64,000 bases of DNA, taken from the NCBI RefSeq assembly GCF_001672815.1, contig NZ_LZKK01000307.1:1-64000 (forward strand), written 5' to 3'. The first letter of the stretch is position 1, and the number at the start of each line of letters is the position of its first letter. A program made the position numbers and the translations under genes. Positions 43,356 to 53,919 of the stretch are shown here, piece after piece. This stretch comes from Mycobacterium sp. E796 (GTDB lineage Bacteria > Actinomycetota > Actinomycetes > Mycobacteriales > Mycobacteriaceae). The notes under the pieces are model-generated. The model made no database searches and was not told the DNA's origin. It worked only from the letters and a program-made list of their open reading frames with translations.

Positions 43356-43991
43356 CTACCGCCGGCTCTCCCACAGCGAGGCCACGGACAACCCGGCTCG
43401 CTCCAGCAGCTCACGCAGCAGCGGCAGGCTCACGCCGATCACGTTCGACGGATCGCCCTCGATCCCGTCGACGAACCAGCCGCCCAGCCCGTCCAGGGTG
43501 AAGCCGCCGGCCACCCGCAGCGGCTCGCCGTCGGCTACGTACGCCCGCAGATCCGCCTCGGCAGGGGCGGCGAAATGCACTGTGGTGCAGGCGGATTGGA
43601 CCTCGCGGTGGGTGATCGCGCCGTGGCGCAGCCGCAGCAGGCAGTGCCCGGTGTGCAGCCGGCCCGAGCGGCCGCCCATCAGCCGCCACTGGATCATCGC
43701 GGCCTCGGGCGATCCCGGCTTCCCGCACAGCCGGCCGTCGATGGCCAGCATCGAATCACAGCCCAGCACAACGCAATCCGCCGCGGTCGCGCCGTCGAGC
43801 CGCCCGGCGACGTCGTCGGCCTTGGCCGCGGCCAGCGCGCAGACCACCTGGTCGGGTGGGGCGGCGGGTGCCAGGCCCGCGGCGACTAGGTCCTCGTCGA
43901 CGCCGGACACCACGACGAGCGGATCGAGGCCCGCCTGGCGCAGCACCTTGAGGCGGCCCGGCGAGGCCGACCCCAGCACCAGCCGGGTCAA
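43356..43991 (-). CDS. maf: Maf-family nucleotide pyrophosphatase
   Basis: This 211-residue Maf/HAM1-type protein hydrolyses non-canonical or modified nucleoside triphosphates to the monophosphate, protecting the nucleotide pool. Signatures are [18 protein letters not shown] at the N-terminus, CDSMLAIDG in the middle and [26 protein letters not shown] near the end. It corresponds to Mtb Rv3282. The start TTG 43991 overlaps the accE5 stop as TTGA, so it is translationally coupled to the carboxylase genes although its function is unrelated. This accD5-accE5-maf-sseA-sufE arrangement is conserved in mycobacteria. Confidence 0.93.
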   Translation of the reverse strand: MTRLVLGSASPGRLKVLRQAGLDPLVVVSGVDEDLVAAGLAPAAPPDQVVCALAAAKADDVAGRLDGATAADCVVLGCDSMLAIDGRLCGKPGSPEAAMIQWRLMGGRSGRLHTGHCLLRLRHGAITHREVQSACTTVHFAAPAEADLRAYVADGEPLRVAGGFTLDGLGGWFVDGIEGDPSNVIGVSLPLLRELLERAGLSVASLWESRR

Positions 43992-44211
43992 TGCCGCATG
44001 TGTGTCATCTGCTGCATGGTCAGCCGCTGGTAGTTCGACATCGCGTAGCGCAGCCGGTCGACCGGCAAGCCCCAGCGGGTGCTCTCCGGCTGGGTGGGCT
44101 CGGGCGAGGCGGCGCCGACGCCGCCGAGCACGGCAACCAGCGCCGCCAGCTCCGCGTCGGTGGGGTTCCCCTTGAGTACCTGGATGTGCGGCTCGTGGTG
44201 AGCGTCGTCGG

Positions 44212-44215
<4 letters not shown>
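43988..44215 (-). CDS. accE5: Acyl-CoA carboxylase epsilon subunit AccE5
   Basis: This 75-residue protein is the small epsilon subunit that stabilises the AccA3-AccD5 complex. The conserved core is [21 protein letters not shown], with a C-terminal [19 protein letters not shown]. It is much shorter than Mtb AccE5 (about 177 residues from memory), lacking the long N-terminal extension, and so resembles the epsilon subunits of other actinobacteria. It starts with GTG overlapping the accD5 stop (GTGA) and its own stop overlaps maf (TTGA). Confidence 0.9.
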
Positions 44216-45852
<1,637 letters not shown>

Positions 45853-45902
45853 GGGACTCGATGGTATCGGCAGGCCCCGCGCCGGTGCTTAGGCTGGGTG
45901 GA

Positions 45903-46727
45903 GTGACGGACCGCGATTCGCTTCGGCAGCCGCTGGATCAGGCCGCGTTGCGCGCCGAGCTGATCGGGACCGGGCTGGGCTGGCGCCGGCTCGACGTCGT
46001 GGAGCAGACCGGCTCCACCAACGCCGACCTCTTGGCGCGCGCCGCGGCGGGCGACGACGTCGCCGGGGCGGTGCTGATCGCCGAGCACCAGACGGCCGGC
46101 CGCGGGCGCCACGGGCGCGGCTGGACGGCCAGCCGGCGGGCCCAGATCACGATGTCGGTGGGCGTCAGCGTCGTCGACGTCCCCACCGAGGGCTGGGGCT
46201 GGCTGTCGCTGGCCACCGGGGTGGCGATCGTCGACGCGGTGCTGGCCGTCACCGGGGTGCAGGCGGGCCTCAAGTGGCCCAACGACGTGCTGGCCGGTCC
46301 GCCGGATTCCCCGGGCAAGCTGGCCGGCATCCTCGCCGAGGTGGCCCGCCCGGTCGTGGTGATCGGCTTGGGGCTCAACGTGACTCAGGCCCCCGACGAG
46401 GTCGACGGGCCCGGCGCCACGTCGCTGTTCGACCTCGGCGTGCCCGACCCGGACCGGGGCCGGCTGGCCGGCGCGGTGCTGACCGAACTGGGCAGGCGGA
46501 TCGTGGCCTGGCGGGCCGCGCGGGGCGCCGACTGGGCGCTGGCGGCCGACTACCGGGCGCGCAGCCTGACCATCGGGCGCCCGGTGCGCGCCGTGCTGCC
46601 CGGCGACAAGGAGGTCGTGGGCACCGCGACCGCCGTCGACGACCAGGGCCGGTTATGTCTGGAGGCCGGCGGCCAAACCGTCGTCGTTTCCGCCGGTGAC
46701 GTCGTGCATCTGCGCCAGCAGCGGTAG
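45903..46727 (+). CDS. birA: Biotin-protein ligase BirA
   Basis: This 274-residue protein joins biotin to the AMKM lysine of acyl-CoA carboxylases. It is the monofunctional type without an N-terminal DNA-binding domain. Motifs are QTGSTNADLLARA, the biotinyl-AMP loop HQTAGRGRHGRGW, LKWPNDVLA and PGKLAGILAE; the C-terminal beta-barrel starts around residue 220. It matches Mtb Rv3279c. GTG 45903 (TDRDSLRQPLD) is chosen by comparison with Mtb; an in-frame ATG at 45846 would overlap accD5. Its position beside accD5/accE5, whose partner AccA3 is its substrate, is functional clustering. Confidence 0.94.
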   Translation: MTDRDSLRQPLDQAALRAELIGTGLGWRRLDVVEQTGSTNADLLARAAAGDDVAGAVLIAEHQTAGRGRHGRGWTASRRAQITMSVGVSVVDVPTEGWGWLSLATGVAIVDAVLAVTGVQAGLKWPNDVLAGPPDSPGKLAGILAEVARPVVVIGLGLNVTQAPDEVDGPGATSLFDLGVPDPDRGRLAGAVLTELGRRIVAWRAARGADWALAADYRARSLTIGRPVRAVLPGDKEVVGTATAVDDQGRLCLEAGGQTVVVSAGDVVHLRQQR

Positions 46728-46737
46728 CTTTTCTCAC

Positions 46738-47256
46738 GTGAGCTATCCGGACAACGCCCTGGCCGCCGGCGAGCAGGTTGTCCTGCACCGCCACCCGCAC
46801 TGGAAGCGGTTGATCTGGCCCGTCGTGGTGCTGGTGCTGGCGACCGCGCTGGCCGCGTTCGGCTCCGGCTACCTCAACTCGACGCACTGGGAGCAGCTCG
46901 CCAAGAACATCATCTACGGCGTCATCTGGGGCATCTGGCTGGTGATCGTCGGCTGGCTCACGCTCTGGCCGCTCCTGGGCTGGCTGACCACGCATTTCGT
47001 CGTCACCAACCGCCGGGTGATGTTTCGGCACGGGGTGCTCACGCGCAGCGGCATCGACATCCCGCTGGCGCGGATCAACAGCGTGGAGTTCCGGGACCGC
47101 TTGAGCGAGCGCATGTTTCGCACCGGAACGCTGATCATCGAGTCGGCGTCACAAGACCCGTTGGAGTTCTACAACATTCCGCGGCTGCGCGAGGTGCACG
47201 CGCTGCTGTATCACGAAGTTTTCGACACCCTCGGTTCCGAGGAGTCGCCGAGCTGA
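46738..47256 (+). CDS. PH-domain (YdbT-type) membrane protein
   Basis: This 172-residue protein has two membrane helices (about residues 24-44 and 60-85) followed by a bacterial PH-like domain (bPH2, about 85-165: FVVTNRRVMFRHGVLTRSGIDIPLARINSV). It corresponds to Mtb Rv3278c. The cytoplasmic PH-like domain binds unknown ligands and the function is unassigned. GTG 46738 gives the same length as Mtb. It follows birA by ten bases. Its 3' end overlaps the convergent GtrA gene by 46 bp. Confidence 0.88.
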   Translation: MSYPDNALAAGEQVVLHRHPHWKRLIWPVVVLVLATALAAFGSGYLNSTHWEQLAKNIIYGVIWGIWLVIVGWLTLWPLLGWLTTHFVVTNRRVMFRHGVLTRSGIDIPLARINSVEFRDRLSERMFRTGTLIIESASQDPLEFYNIPRLREVHALLYHEVFDTLGSEESPS

Positions 47257-47870
47257 CCGAATCGGCTCGCCTTTTTCCGCCACGACCGCAACAGGGTGAC
47301 GTTGCTCTTCTCCAGCTCGTCCTCCAGCACCTCGGCGAAACCGCCTGCGGTAAGGGCGGATTCGATCGCCTTGTCGGGGTTGCGGGCGAACTCGTCGGGG
47401 AACACCCAGCGCCGGAATGCCCAGAAGCGGAACGCCATCTGCAGCAGGTTGCCGATGATGTAGGCCGAGATGAAGTCGGTGATGTTCTCCAGCGTCAGCG
47501 ACACCTCGGGCACCCGCAGCTGCAGCACGTAGTGCGAAAACCACAGCGGCGCCATGGAAAGCAGCACGCCCACGCCGCTGAAGGCGAAGAACAAGAACGC
47601 CTCGTGGTGGCGCTCGCGGCCGCCGCGGTCGCGGAAGCTCCACTCCCGGTTCAAGACGTAGGAGGCGATGACCGCGACGATGCCCGCGATCACCTTGGCG
47701 GTCACCGGCTTGGGTTCGAGGATCGTCAGCTTGAGGGTGTAGAAGATCGCCGAGTCGATGACGAACGTGGTGCCGCCGACGATCGCGAATTTGATCAGCT
47801 CGTGATGGCGCAGCAAATGAGGCTGAACGGCCTCTGGCAGGCGCGAAATTACGGCATCGGCGAAGGACAC
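47211..47870 (-). CDS. GtrA-family membrane protein
   Basis: This 219-residue protein has four membrane helices in the GtrA pattern: FAIVGGTTFVIDSAIFYTL, VIAGIVAVIASYVLNREWSF, a third near residue 95, and YIIGNLLQMAFRFWAFRRWVF. GtrA proteins help flip lipid-linked sugars across the membrane, in mycobacteria often for arabinogalactan or related glycans. It corresponds to Mtb Rv3277. The start is GTG 47870. The C-terminal 60 residues are soluble and charged, with two Lys/Arg-rich stretches. It is divergent from purK with 66 bp between. Confidence 0.88.
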   Translation of the reverse strand: MSFADAVISRLPEAVQPHLLRHHELIKFAIVGGTTFVIDSAIFYTLKLTILEPKPVTAKVIAGIVAVIASYVLNREWSFRDRGGRERHHEAFLFFAFSGVGVLLSMAPLWFSHYVLQLRVPEVSLTLENITDFISAYIIGNLLQMAFRFWAFRRWVFPDEFARNPDKAIESALTAGGFAEVLEDELEKSNVTLLRSWRKKASRFGQLGDSSEPRVSKTS

Positions 47871-47936
47871 AACACGTCAGTGTACGGACGGACGCGAAAA
47901 CGACGCAAAATCGGCGTCGCCGCGGGCCGTGACACC

Positions 47937-49160
47937 ATGATTGCCGTGCCGAACAAGCGCTCACCGAAGGCCGCCCCCGTCGTGGCGATGGTCGGCGGCG
48001 GTCAGCTCGCCCGCATGACCCACCAGTCCGCGATCGCGCTGGGGCAGACGCTGCGGGTGCTGGCGACCGCCCCCGGCGAATCGGCCGCGCAGGTCAGCCC
48101 CGACGTGATGATCGGCTCGCACGCCGATCTCGACGACCTGCGCCGGGTCGCGGCCGGGGCCGACGTGCTGACCTTCGACCACGAGCACGTCCCGACCGAG
48201 CTGCTGGAGAAGCTGGTCGCCGAGGGCGTCAACGTGGCGCCGCCGCCGCACGCCCTGGTGCACGCCCAGGACAAGCTGGTGATGCGGCGGCGGTTGGAGG
48301 CGCTGGGCGCACCGGTGCCGAGGTATGCCGGCATCGGCAACCTGGACGAGCTCGAGGCCTTCGCCGCGCGGGTGGGCGGTCCCGTCGTCGTCAAAGCCGT
48401 CCGCGGCGGCTACGACGGGCGCGGGGTGCGGATGGCCCGCGACCCCTTGCACGCCCGCGAAATCGCGGCCAGCTTCCTGGCCGACGGCGTGCCGGTGATG
48501 GCCGAGGAGCAGGTGAACCTGCGCCGCGAACTGTCGGCCCTGGTGGCGCGCTCGCCGTTCGGGCAGGGCGCGGCCTGGCCCGTGGTGGAGACGGTGCAGC
48601 GGGACGGGATCTGCGTGCAGGTGATCGCGCCCGCGCCGGACCTGGACGACGGCGTGGCCTCCGGGGCCCAGCAGCTGGCGTTGCGGTTGGCCGCCGAACT
48701 CGGTGTCGTCGGCGTGCTGGCGGTCGAGCTGTTCGAGACGACCGATGGTGCGCTGCTGGTCAACGAGCTCGCGATGCGGCCGCACAACTCCGGGCACTGG
48801 ACCATGGACGGGGCGCGCACCAGCCAGTTCGAGCAGCACCTGCGCGCGGTGCTGGACTACCCGCTCGGCGACACCGACGCCATCGCGCCGGTGACCGTGA
48901 TGGCCAACGTGCTGGGCGCCCCGCAGACCCCGGCGATGAGCATGGACGAACGGCTGCACCACCTGTTCGCGCGGATGCCCGACGCCCGGGTTCACCTCTA
49001 CGGCAAAGAGGAGCGGCCCGGCCGCAAGATCGGGCACGTCAACTTCCTGGGCGCGGACCCGGCGGGGCTGATCCAGCTGCGTGAACGCGCCGACCTGGCG
49101 GCACACTGGTTGTCACACGGGCAGTGGACGGACGGATGGGACCCACATGCGCGCCGGTGA
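47937..49160 (+). CDS. purK: N5-carboxyaminoimidazole ribonucleotide synthase PurK
   Basis: This 407-residue ATP-grasp enzyme uses ATP and bicarbonate to carboxylate AIR to N5-CAIR in purine synthesis. [12 protein letters not shown] opens the pre-ATP-grasp domain, and [17 protein letters not shown] with [13 protein letters not shown] marks the ATP and metal sites. It is collinear with Mtb PurK (Rv3276c). ATG 47937 is chosen; the open frame upstream overlaps gtrA in antisense and is not used. The product passes to PurE, encoded next, 64 bp later. Confidence 0.94.
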   Translation: MIAVPNKRSPKAAPVVAMVGGGQLARMTHQSAIALGQTLRVLATAPGESAAQVSPDVMIGSHADLDDLRRVAAGADVLTFDHEHVPTELLEKLVAEGVNVAPPPHALVHAQDKLVMRRRLEALGAPVPRYAGIGNLDELEAFAARVGGPVVVKAVRGGYDGRGVRMARDPLHAREIAASFLADGVPVMAEEQVNLRRELSALVARSPFGQGAAWPVVETVQRDGICVQVIAPAPDLDDGVASGAQQLALRLAAELGVVGVLAVELFETTDGALLVNELAMRPHNSGHWTMDGARTSQFEQHLRAVLDYPLGDTDAIAPVTVMANVLGAPQTPAMSMDERLHHLFARMPDARVHLYGKEERPGRKIGHVNFLGADPAGLIQLRERADLAAHWLSHGQWTDGWDPHARR

Positions 49161-49182
49161 CGATGCAGAGCAAAAGAGCGAT

Positions 49183-49212
49183 GTGGGGGCACCTCCCGCT
49201 TGCGGGGGAGAG
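49183..49212. repeat. Short palindromic element between purK and purE
   Basis: GTGGGGGCACCTCCCGC, TT, GCGGGGGAG folds into a strong hairpin and I recognise it as a recurrent short palindromic sequence in mycobacterial genomes. It sits in the purK-purE gap, could modulate the ratio of the two products, and just precedes the purE ribosome-binding site. Confidence 0.4.
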
Positions 49213-49224
49213 GAACGGCGCAAT

Positions 49225-49740
49225 ATGGGTGAGCGGGCGCGCGTCGGCGTCATCATGGGCAGCGACAGCGACTGGTCGGTGATGGCCGACGCCGCCGAGG
49301 CGCTGGCCGAGTTCGACGTCCCGGCCGAGGTCCGGGTGGTCTCGGCGCATCGCACGCCGCAGGTGATGTTCGACTACGCGCGCACGGCGGCCGACCGCGG
49401 CCTGCAGGTGATCATCGCCGGCGCCGGCGGCGCCGCGCACCTGCCCGGAATGGTCGCCTCAGCCACGCCGCTGCCGGTGATCGGCGTGCCGGTGCCGCTG
49501 GCCCGCCTAGACGGCCTGGATTCGCTGCTGTCGATCGTGCAGATGCCGGCCGGCGTTCCGGTCGCCACGGTCTCGATCGGCGGCGCCCGCAACGCGGGCC
49601 TGCTCGCGGTGCGCATCCTGGCCGCGACCGACGCGGCGCTGCGGGCGCGGCTCGTCGCGTTCTCCGACGAGCTGGCCGAGACCGTGCGTGCCAAGGATTC
49701 GGCGCTGCAACAGCGCCACGGTAAAGTTACCGGCGAGTAG
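49225..49740 (+). CDS. purE: N5-CAIR mutase PurE
   Basis: This 171-residue class I PurE converts N5-CAIR to CAIR. The active-site loops are [18 protein letters not shown] and [11 protein letters not shown], with [14 protein letters not shown] later; it normally forms an octamer. ATG 49225 ([11 protein letters not shown]) is preceded by GAGAGGAACGG; a longer frame runs back over purK and includes translated repeat sequence, and is rejected. It matches Mtb Rv3275c. FadE25 follows by 25 bp on the same strand. Confidence 0.95.
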   Translation: MGERARVGVIMGSDSDWSVMADAAEALAEFDVPAEVRVVSAHRTPQVMFDYARTAADRGLQVIIAGAGGAAHLPGMVASATPLPVIGVPVPLARLDGLDSLLSIVQMPAGVPVATVSIGGARNAGLLAVRILAATDAALRARLVAFSDELAETVRAKDSALQQRHGKVTGE

Positions 49741-49765
49741 CTTAGCGAGTGCAAGGAGGCCGACC

Positions 49766-50935
49766 ATGGCTGGATGGGCCGGAAACCCGTCTTTCGATCT
49801 GTTCCAACTGCCCGAGGAACACCGGGAGCTGCGGGCGGCGATCCGCGCGCTGGCGGAGAAGGAGATCGCGCCGCACGCGGCCGAAGTGGACGAGAACGCG
49901 CGGTTCCCGCAGGAGGCGGCCGACGCGCTGAACGCGTCGGGGTTCAACGCGGTGCACGTGCCGGAGGAGTACGGCGGGCAGGGCGCGGACTCGGTCGCGG
50001 CGTGCATCGTCATCGAGGAAGTGGCCCGCGTCGACGCGTCCGCCTCGTTGATCCCGGCGGTGAACAAGCTGGGCACCATGGGCCTGATCCTGCGCGGCTC
50101 GGAGGAGCTGAAGAAGCAGGTGCTGCCCTCGCTCGCGGAGGGCGGCGCGCTGGCGTCCTACGCGCTGTCCGAGCGGGAGGCCGGCAGCGACGCGGCGTCG
50201 ATGCGCACCCGCGCCAAGGCCGACGGCGACGACTGGATCCTCAACGGCGCCAAGGCCTGGATCACCAACGGCGGCAAGTCGACCTGGTACACGGTGATGG
50301 CCGTCACCGACCCGGACAAGGGCGCCAACGGCATCTCGGCGTTCATCGTGCACATCGACGACGAGGGCTTCACCGTCGGCCCCAAGGAGAAGAAGCTCGG
50401 CATCAAGGGCTCGCCGACCACCGAGCTGTACTTCGAGAACTGCCGCATCCCGGGCGACCGGATCATCGGCGAGCCTGGCACCGGCTTCAAGACCGCCCTG
50501 GCCACGCTGGACCACACCCGTCCCACCATCGGGGCCCAGGCCGTGGGCATCGCCCAGGGCGCGCTGGATGCCGCGATCGCCTACACCAAGGACCGCAAGC
50601 AGTTCGGGGAGTCGATCAGCAGCTTCCAGGCCGTGCAGTTCATGCTGGCCGACATGGCGATGAAGGTCGAGGCCGCGCGGCTGCTGGTCTACCAGGCCGC
50701 CGCCCGGGCCGAGCGCGGCGAACCCGACCTCGGCTTCATCTCGGCGGCGTCCAAGTGCTTCGCCTCCGACGTCGCGATGGAGGTGACCACGGACGCCGTG
50801 CAGTTGTTCGGCGGCGCCGGCTACACCACCGACTTCCCCGTCGAGCGGATGATGCGCGACGCCAAGATCACGCAGATCTACGAGGGCACCAACCAGATTC
50901 AGCGCGTGGTGATGTCGCGGGCGCTGCTGCGCTGA
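49766..50935 (+). CDS. fadE25: Acyl-CoA dehydrogenase FadE25
   Basis: This 389-residue acyl-CoA dehydrogenase equals Mtb FadE25 (Rv3274c) in length. FAD-dependent, it introduces the 2,3-double bond in an acyl-CoA. Signatures are ALSEREAGSDAASM, WITNGGKSTWYTV, DRKQFGESISSFQAVQFMLADMA and, near the end, QLFGGAGYTTDFPVERMMRDAKITQIYEGTNQIQR, where Glu373 is a candidate catalytic base. ATG 49766 has AAGGAGG nearby upstream. It follows purE by 25 bp and may read through. The exact chain length is unknown; short-chain branched substrates are likely for this subgroup. Confidence 0.94.
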   Translation: MAGWAGNPSFDLFQLPEEHRELRAAIRALAEKEIAPHAAEVDENARFPQEAADALNASGFNAVHVPEEYGGQGADSVAACIVIEEVARVDASASLIPAVNKLGTMGLILRGSEELKKQVLPSLAEGGALASYALSEREAGSDAASMRTRAKADGDDWILNGAKAWITNGGKSTWYTVMAVTDPDKGANGISAFIVHIDDEGFTVGPKEKKLGIKGSPTTELYFENCRIPGDRIIGEPGTGFKTALATLDHTRPTIGAQAVGIAQGALDAAIAYTKDRKQFGESISSFQAVQFMLADMAMKVEAARLLVYQAAARAERGEPDLGFISAASKCFASDVAMEVTTDAVQLFGGAGYTTDFPVERMMRDAKITQIYEGTNQIQRVVMSRALLR

Positions 50936-50997
50936 ATGCGGGACTCCGTTTGGGAACGCGTCGGCGCACCGAATAGGATCTCCGACGGCAACGAGAT

Positions 50998-51016
50998 GGG
51001 CCGGTAAGTCCGGCCC
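50998..51016 (+). terminator. Hairpin after fadE25
   Basis: GGGCCGG-taagt-CCGGCCC is a perfect 7-bp stem with a 5-base loop, 63 bases past the fadE25 stop and 112 bases before the next gene. It is likely a U-less terminator separating the purine/fatty-acid operon from the signalling operon. The rest of the 192-bp gap shows no other clear signal. Confidence 0.5.
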
Positions 51017-51127
51017 CAGCGTCGGTAAACAGGCACCGGCCATCCACTCCGACCGTCGTGCAAGAGCAAAGTCTTATCGCGGCCACTGGAGCGTCCAATT
51101 GCTTAACATGGCTTCCCATGGGCTTCC

Positions 51128-52336
51128 ATGGCTGACCGGGAATTGACGCCCGTGCGCCCTCCCTCCAGCCCCGCCGCGCACTGGCAGTCGTTGTCGCTGC
51201 TGTTGGTCGAGGACGACCGCGCCGACGCGCTGCTCGTGGAAGAGCTGATCGCCGAAGCGGTCGCCGACATCCGGCTGACCTGGGCGCAGTCGATCGCGCA
51301 GGCCGAAGAGGAGCTCGCATCGGTGCGGCCCGACTGCGTGCTGCTGGACCTGAACCTCCCCGACGCCAGCGGGATCGACGCGCTGGACCGCATCGCCAAG
51401 CGCGACGCCACGGTCCCCATCGTCGTCCTGACCGGGTTGAACGACGAATACTTCGGGGCCTCCGCGGTTGCGGCGGGCGCGCAGGACTACCTCGTCAAGG
51501 GGCGCGTCGAGCCCGAGATGCTGCGGCGCGCGCTGCTCTACGCGATCGAGCGCAAACGGGCCGAGCTCATCGCCGCCGACCTGCACGCGAGCCAGCTTCG
51601 GGCCCGCGAGAACGCGCTGCTGGAACGCGGCCTGCTGCCGTCGCCGCTGCTGCTCGACGAGCCCGGCATCGACATCGTGGCCCGGTACCGGCCGAGCCGC
51701 GAGGACGCCCTGTTGTGCGGGGACTTCTACGACGTCGTGCAGACACCCGACCGGGTCGTGCACGTCCTCATCGGCGACGTCGCCGGGCACGGGCCGGACG
51801 AGGCGGCGCTGGGGGCGGCCCTGCGCATCGCGTTTCGCGCGCTCACCTTCGCCGGGGTGCACGGCGTCGAGCTGATGCCGAAGCTCGAGCGGGTGCTGCA
51901 GTCCGAACGCACCGGCAACGGGATCTTCGCGACGGTGCTCAGCCTCGAGATCCACCCCGACGGCAGTGGCGTCACCGCCGTCCGGGCCGGCCATCCGGGG
52001 ATGCTGCTGCAACACGGCGAGGGCGTCGAATGGGTGGAGCCGCCGGGCGGTCCGGCGCTGGGCCTGGGTGGCGACCACTGGCCCCGGCACGAGCTGCGCC
52101 TGCCCGCGCGGCACGGACTGCTGCTGTTGACCGACGGGCTCTTCGAGGGGTACTCCGGGGAAGGCAACCGCCGCCTGGGCGAGGACGGGCTGCTCGCGCT
52201 GGCCCGCAAGCATGCGCGGCTGCCCGGACCGGCGTTCGTCGACGCCCTCGTCGACGGCGCCGAGGAACTCGCCCGCCCGCGCGGCGGGCTCAGCGACGAC
52301 ATCGCGGTGGTGCGCGTCGAGCGGACCACGACGTGA
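51128..52336 (+). CDS. Receiver domain fused to SpoIIE/RsbU-type phosphatase
   Basis: This 402-residue protein joins a response-regulator receiver domain (about residues 22-140; acidic pair LVEDD, phosphoacceptor Asp74 in VLLDLNLPD) through a short coil to a PP2C/SpoIIE serine phosphatase (about 175-395; CGDFYDVV, GDVAGHGPDEAA, AGHPGMLLQ, LLTDGLFEGY, LSDDIAVVRVE). Such proteins, like RsbU, dephosphorylate STAS anti-anti-sigma factors to release a sigma factor. The STAS protein beside sigF (39507) is the obvious local substrate, although that link is inferred. It heads a three-gene operon; the kinase start overlaps its stop as GTGA. I see no ribosome-binding site close to the ATG. Confidence 0.92.
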   Translation: MADRELTPVRPPSSPAAHWQSLSLLLVEDDRADALLVEELIAEAVADIRLTWAQSIAQAEEELASVRPDCVLLDLNLPDASGIDALDRIAKRDATVPIVVLTGLNDEYFGASAVAAGAQDYLVKGRVEPEMLRRALLYAIERKRAELIAADLHASQLRARENALLERGLLPSPLLLDEPGIDIVARYRPSREDALLCGDFYDVVQTPDRVVHVLIGDVAGHGPDEAALGAALRIAFRALTFAGVHGVELMPKLERVLQSERTGNGIFATVLSLEIHPDGSGVTAVRAGHPGMLLQHGEGVEWVEPPGGPALGLGGDHWPRHELRLPARHGLLLLTDGLFEGYSGEGNRRLGEDGLLALARKHARLPGPAFVDALVDGAEELARPRGGLSDDIAVVRVERTTT

Positions 52337-53919
52337 GCCCCGCCCTGCGAGTGCCGCGCCTGAAGGAGCTGACCGTGCGCGGCTGGCAGTTCCTGGTCCT
52401 GTCCAGCATGGGCGTGATGGTGCTCGCCGGCGCAGTGGTCGGGGCCGTGCTGCTGCAGCGCTCCGACAACACGTCGCGCGCGCTGACCGACGCGATCCAG
52501 CCCGCGCGGGTGGCGGCGTTCCAACTGCAGTCGGCGCTGCGGGACCAGGAAACGGGCGTCCGGGGCTACCTGATCACCGCCGATCGGCAGTTCCTCACCC
52601 CGTACTACGACGGCGAGCACGCCGAACGGGAAGCGGCCGAAGACATCCGGCGCCGGCTGGGGCAGCGCGCGGACCTGGTCGCCGACCTGGACTCGATCGA
52701 GAAGGCCGCCGCCAACTGGCGGACGAACTATGCCGAGCCGGCGATCGCCAGCGTGGCCCCGGACTCCCGGAACGTCACGAACCGGCCCGCCACCGAACGC
52801 GGCAAAGCCGAATTCGACCATCTGCGTGCGCTTTTCGACAGGCAAAACGCGAACCTGGCGGCGGCCTCGGCGAGCGCGGCCGAGGATCTGCAGCGCACCG
52901 ATGTCTGGCGGGACAGGGTGCTCGGAGCGATGGTGTTGCTGTTCTTCGCCACGGCCGCCGCGCTCGGCCTGTTGATGCGCGACGCGGTCACCGTCCCGCT
53001 GGCGGCGCTGGCCGCGGCCTGCCGGCGGATCACGCAGGGCGACTTCGGCGAAAGCATCGCACCGCCCAAGCGCCCCAAGGACATTCGCAAAATGGCGATC
53101 GATGTGGAGAACATGCGGGAGCGCCTCGTCGAGGAGCTCGAGGTATCCCGTTCGGCCCGTGCGCTTTTGGACGAGCAAGCCGTCGAATTGCGGCGTTCCA
53201 ACGCCGAACTCGAGCAGTTTGCCTATGTCGCGTCCCATGATCTGCAGGAGCCGCTGCGCAAGGTCGCCTCGTTCTGCCAGCTGCTCGAAAAGCGTTACGG
53301 CGACCAGCTCGACGAGCGCGGGATCGAATACATCGGCTACGCCGTCGACGGGGCGAAGCGCATGCAGGTGCTGATCAACGACCTGCTCACCTTCTCCCGC
53401 GTGGGCCGCCTGGCCACGATGCAAACCGAGGTCGACCTCGGCACGGCGCTCGACGCCGGCCTGGCCAACCTCGCCGCCGCCATCGAGGAGACGGACGCCG
53501 AAATCGTGCGGCCCACGGAGCCGCTGCCGGTCATCATGGGGGATCCCACACTGCTGACCATGCTGTGGCAGAACCTGATCGGCAACGCGGTGAAGTTCCG
53601 GCACAAGGACCGCCGGCCCCGCGTGGTCATCGACTGCGAACGTCGCGCCGACGGGTGGTTACTCTCCGTGTCGGACAACGGCATTGGCATCGCCGAAGAA
53701 TTCGCCGAGAAGGTCTTCGTCATTTTCCAGCGGCTGCACGGCCGGGACGTGTACTCCGGAACCGGGGTGGGCCTGGCGCTGTGCAAGAAGATCGTCGAGC
53801 AGCACGGCGGCACCGTCTGGGTCGACTCGACCTACACCGACGGGACGCGGCTTCAGTTCACCCTGCCCATCGCCACCTCGGAAGGAGCCCACAATGACAT
53901 CAGCGTCATCGGCCGGTAG
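52333..53919 (+). CDS. CHASE3-HAMP sensor histidine kinase
   Basis: This 528-residue membrane kinase starts GTG 52333. Helix 1 (about residues 17-40) and helix 2 (about 197-217) flank an extracytoplasmic CHASE3 domain (DQETGVRGYLITADRQFL). A HAMP domain (about 218-270), a coiled coil, HisKA with phosphorylated His302 in YVASHDLQEPLRKV, and an HATPase domain with DNGIGIAEEF and GVGLALCKKIVEQHGG complete it. The H-box is the type found in phytochrome-like kinases. It is coupled to the phosphatase gene (GTGA) and its end overlaps the receiver gene by 26 bp, so all three act together. The stimulus is unknown; CHASE3 senses extracellular conditions. Confidence 0.93.
   Translation: MSPALRVPRLKELTVRGWQFLVLSSMGVMVLAGAVVGAVLLQRSDNTSRALTDAIQPARVAAFQLQSALRDQETGVRGYLITADRQFLTPYYDGEHAEREAAEDIRRRLGQRADLVADLDSIEKAAANWRTNYAEPAIASVAPDSRNVTNRPATERGKAEFDHLRALFDRQNANLAAASASAAEDLQRTDVWRDRVLGAMVLLFFATAAALGLLMRDAVTVPLAALAAACRRITQGDFGESIAPPKRPKDIRKMAIDVENMRERLVEELEVSRSARALLDEQAVELRRSNAELEQFAYVASHDLQEPLRKVASFCQLLEKRYGDQLDERGIEYIGYAVDGAKRMQVLINDLLTFSRVGRLATMQTEVDLGTALDAGLANLAAAIEETDAEIVRPTEPLPVIMGDPTLLTMLWQNLIGNAVKFRHKDRRPRVVIDCERRADGWLLSVSDNGIGIAEEFAEKVFVIFQRLHGRDVYSGTGVGLALCKKIVEQHGGTVWVDSTYTDGTRLQFTLPIATSEGAHNDISVIGR

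Noticed and set aside
50936..51127. Possible riboswitch in the gap before the signalling operon
   Set aside because: The only clear element is a simple hairpin at 50998-51016; I could not match the rest to a known riboswitch core.
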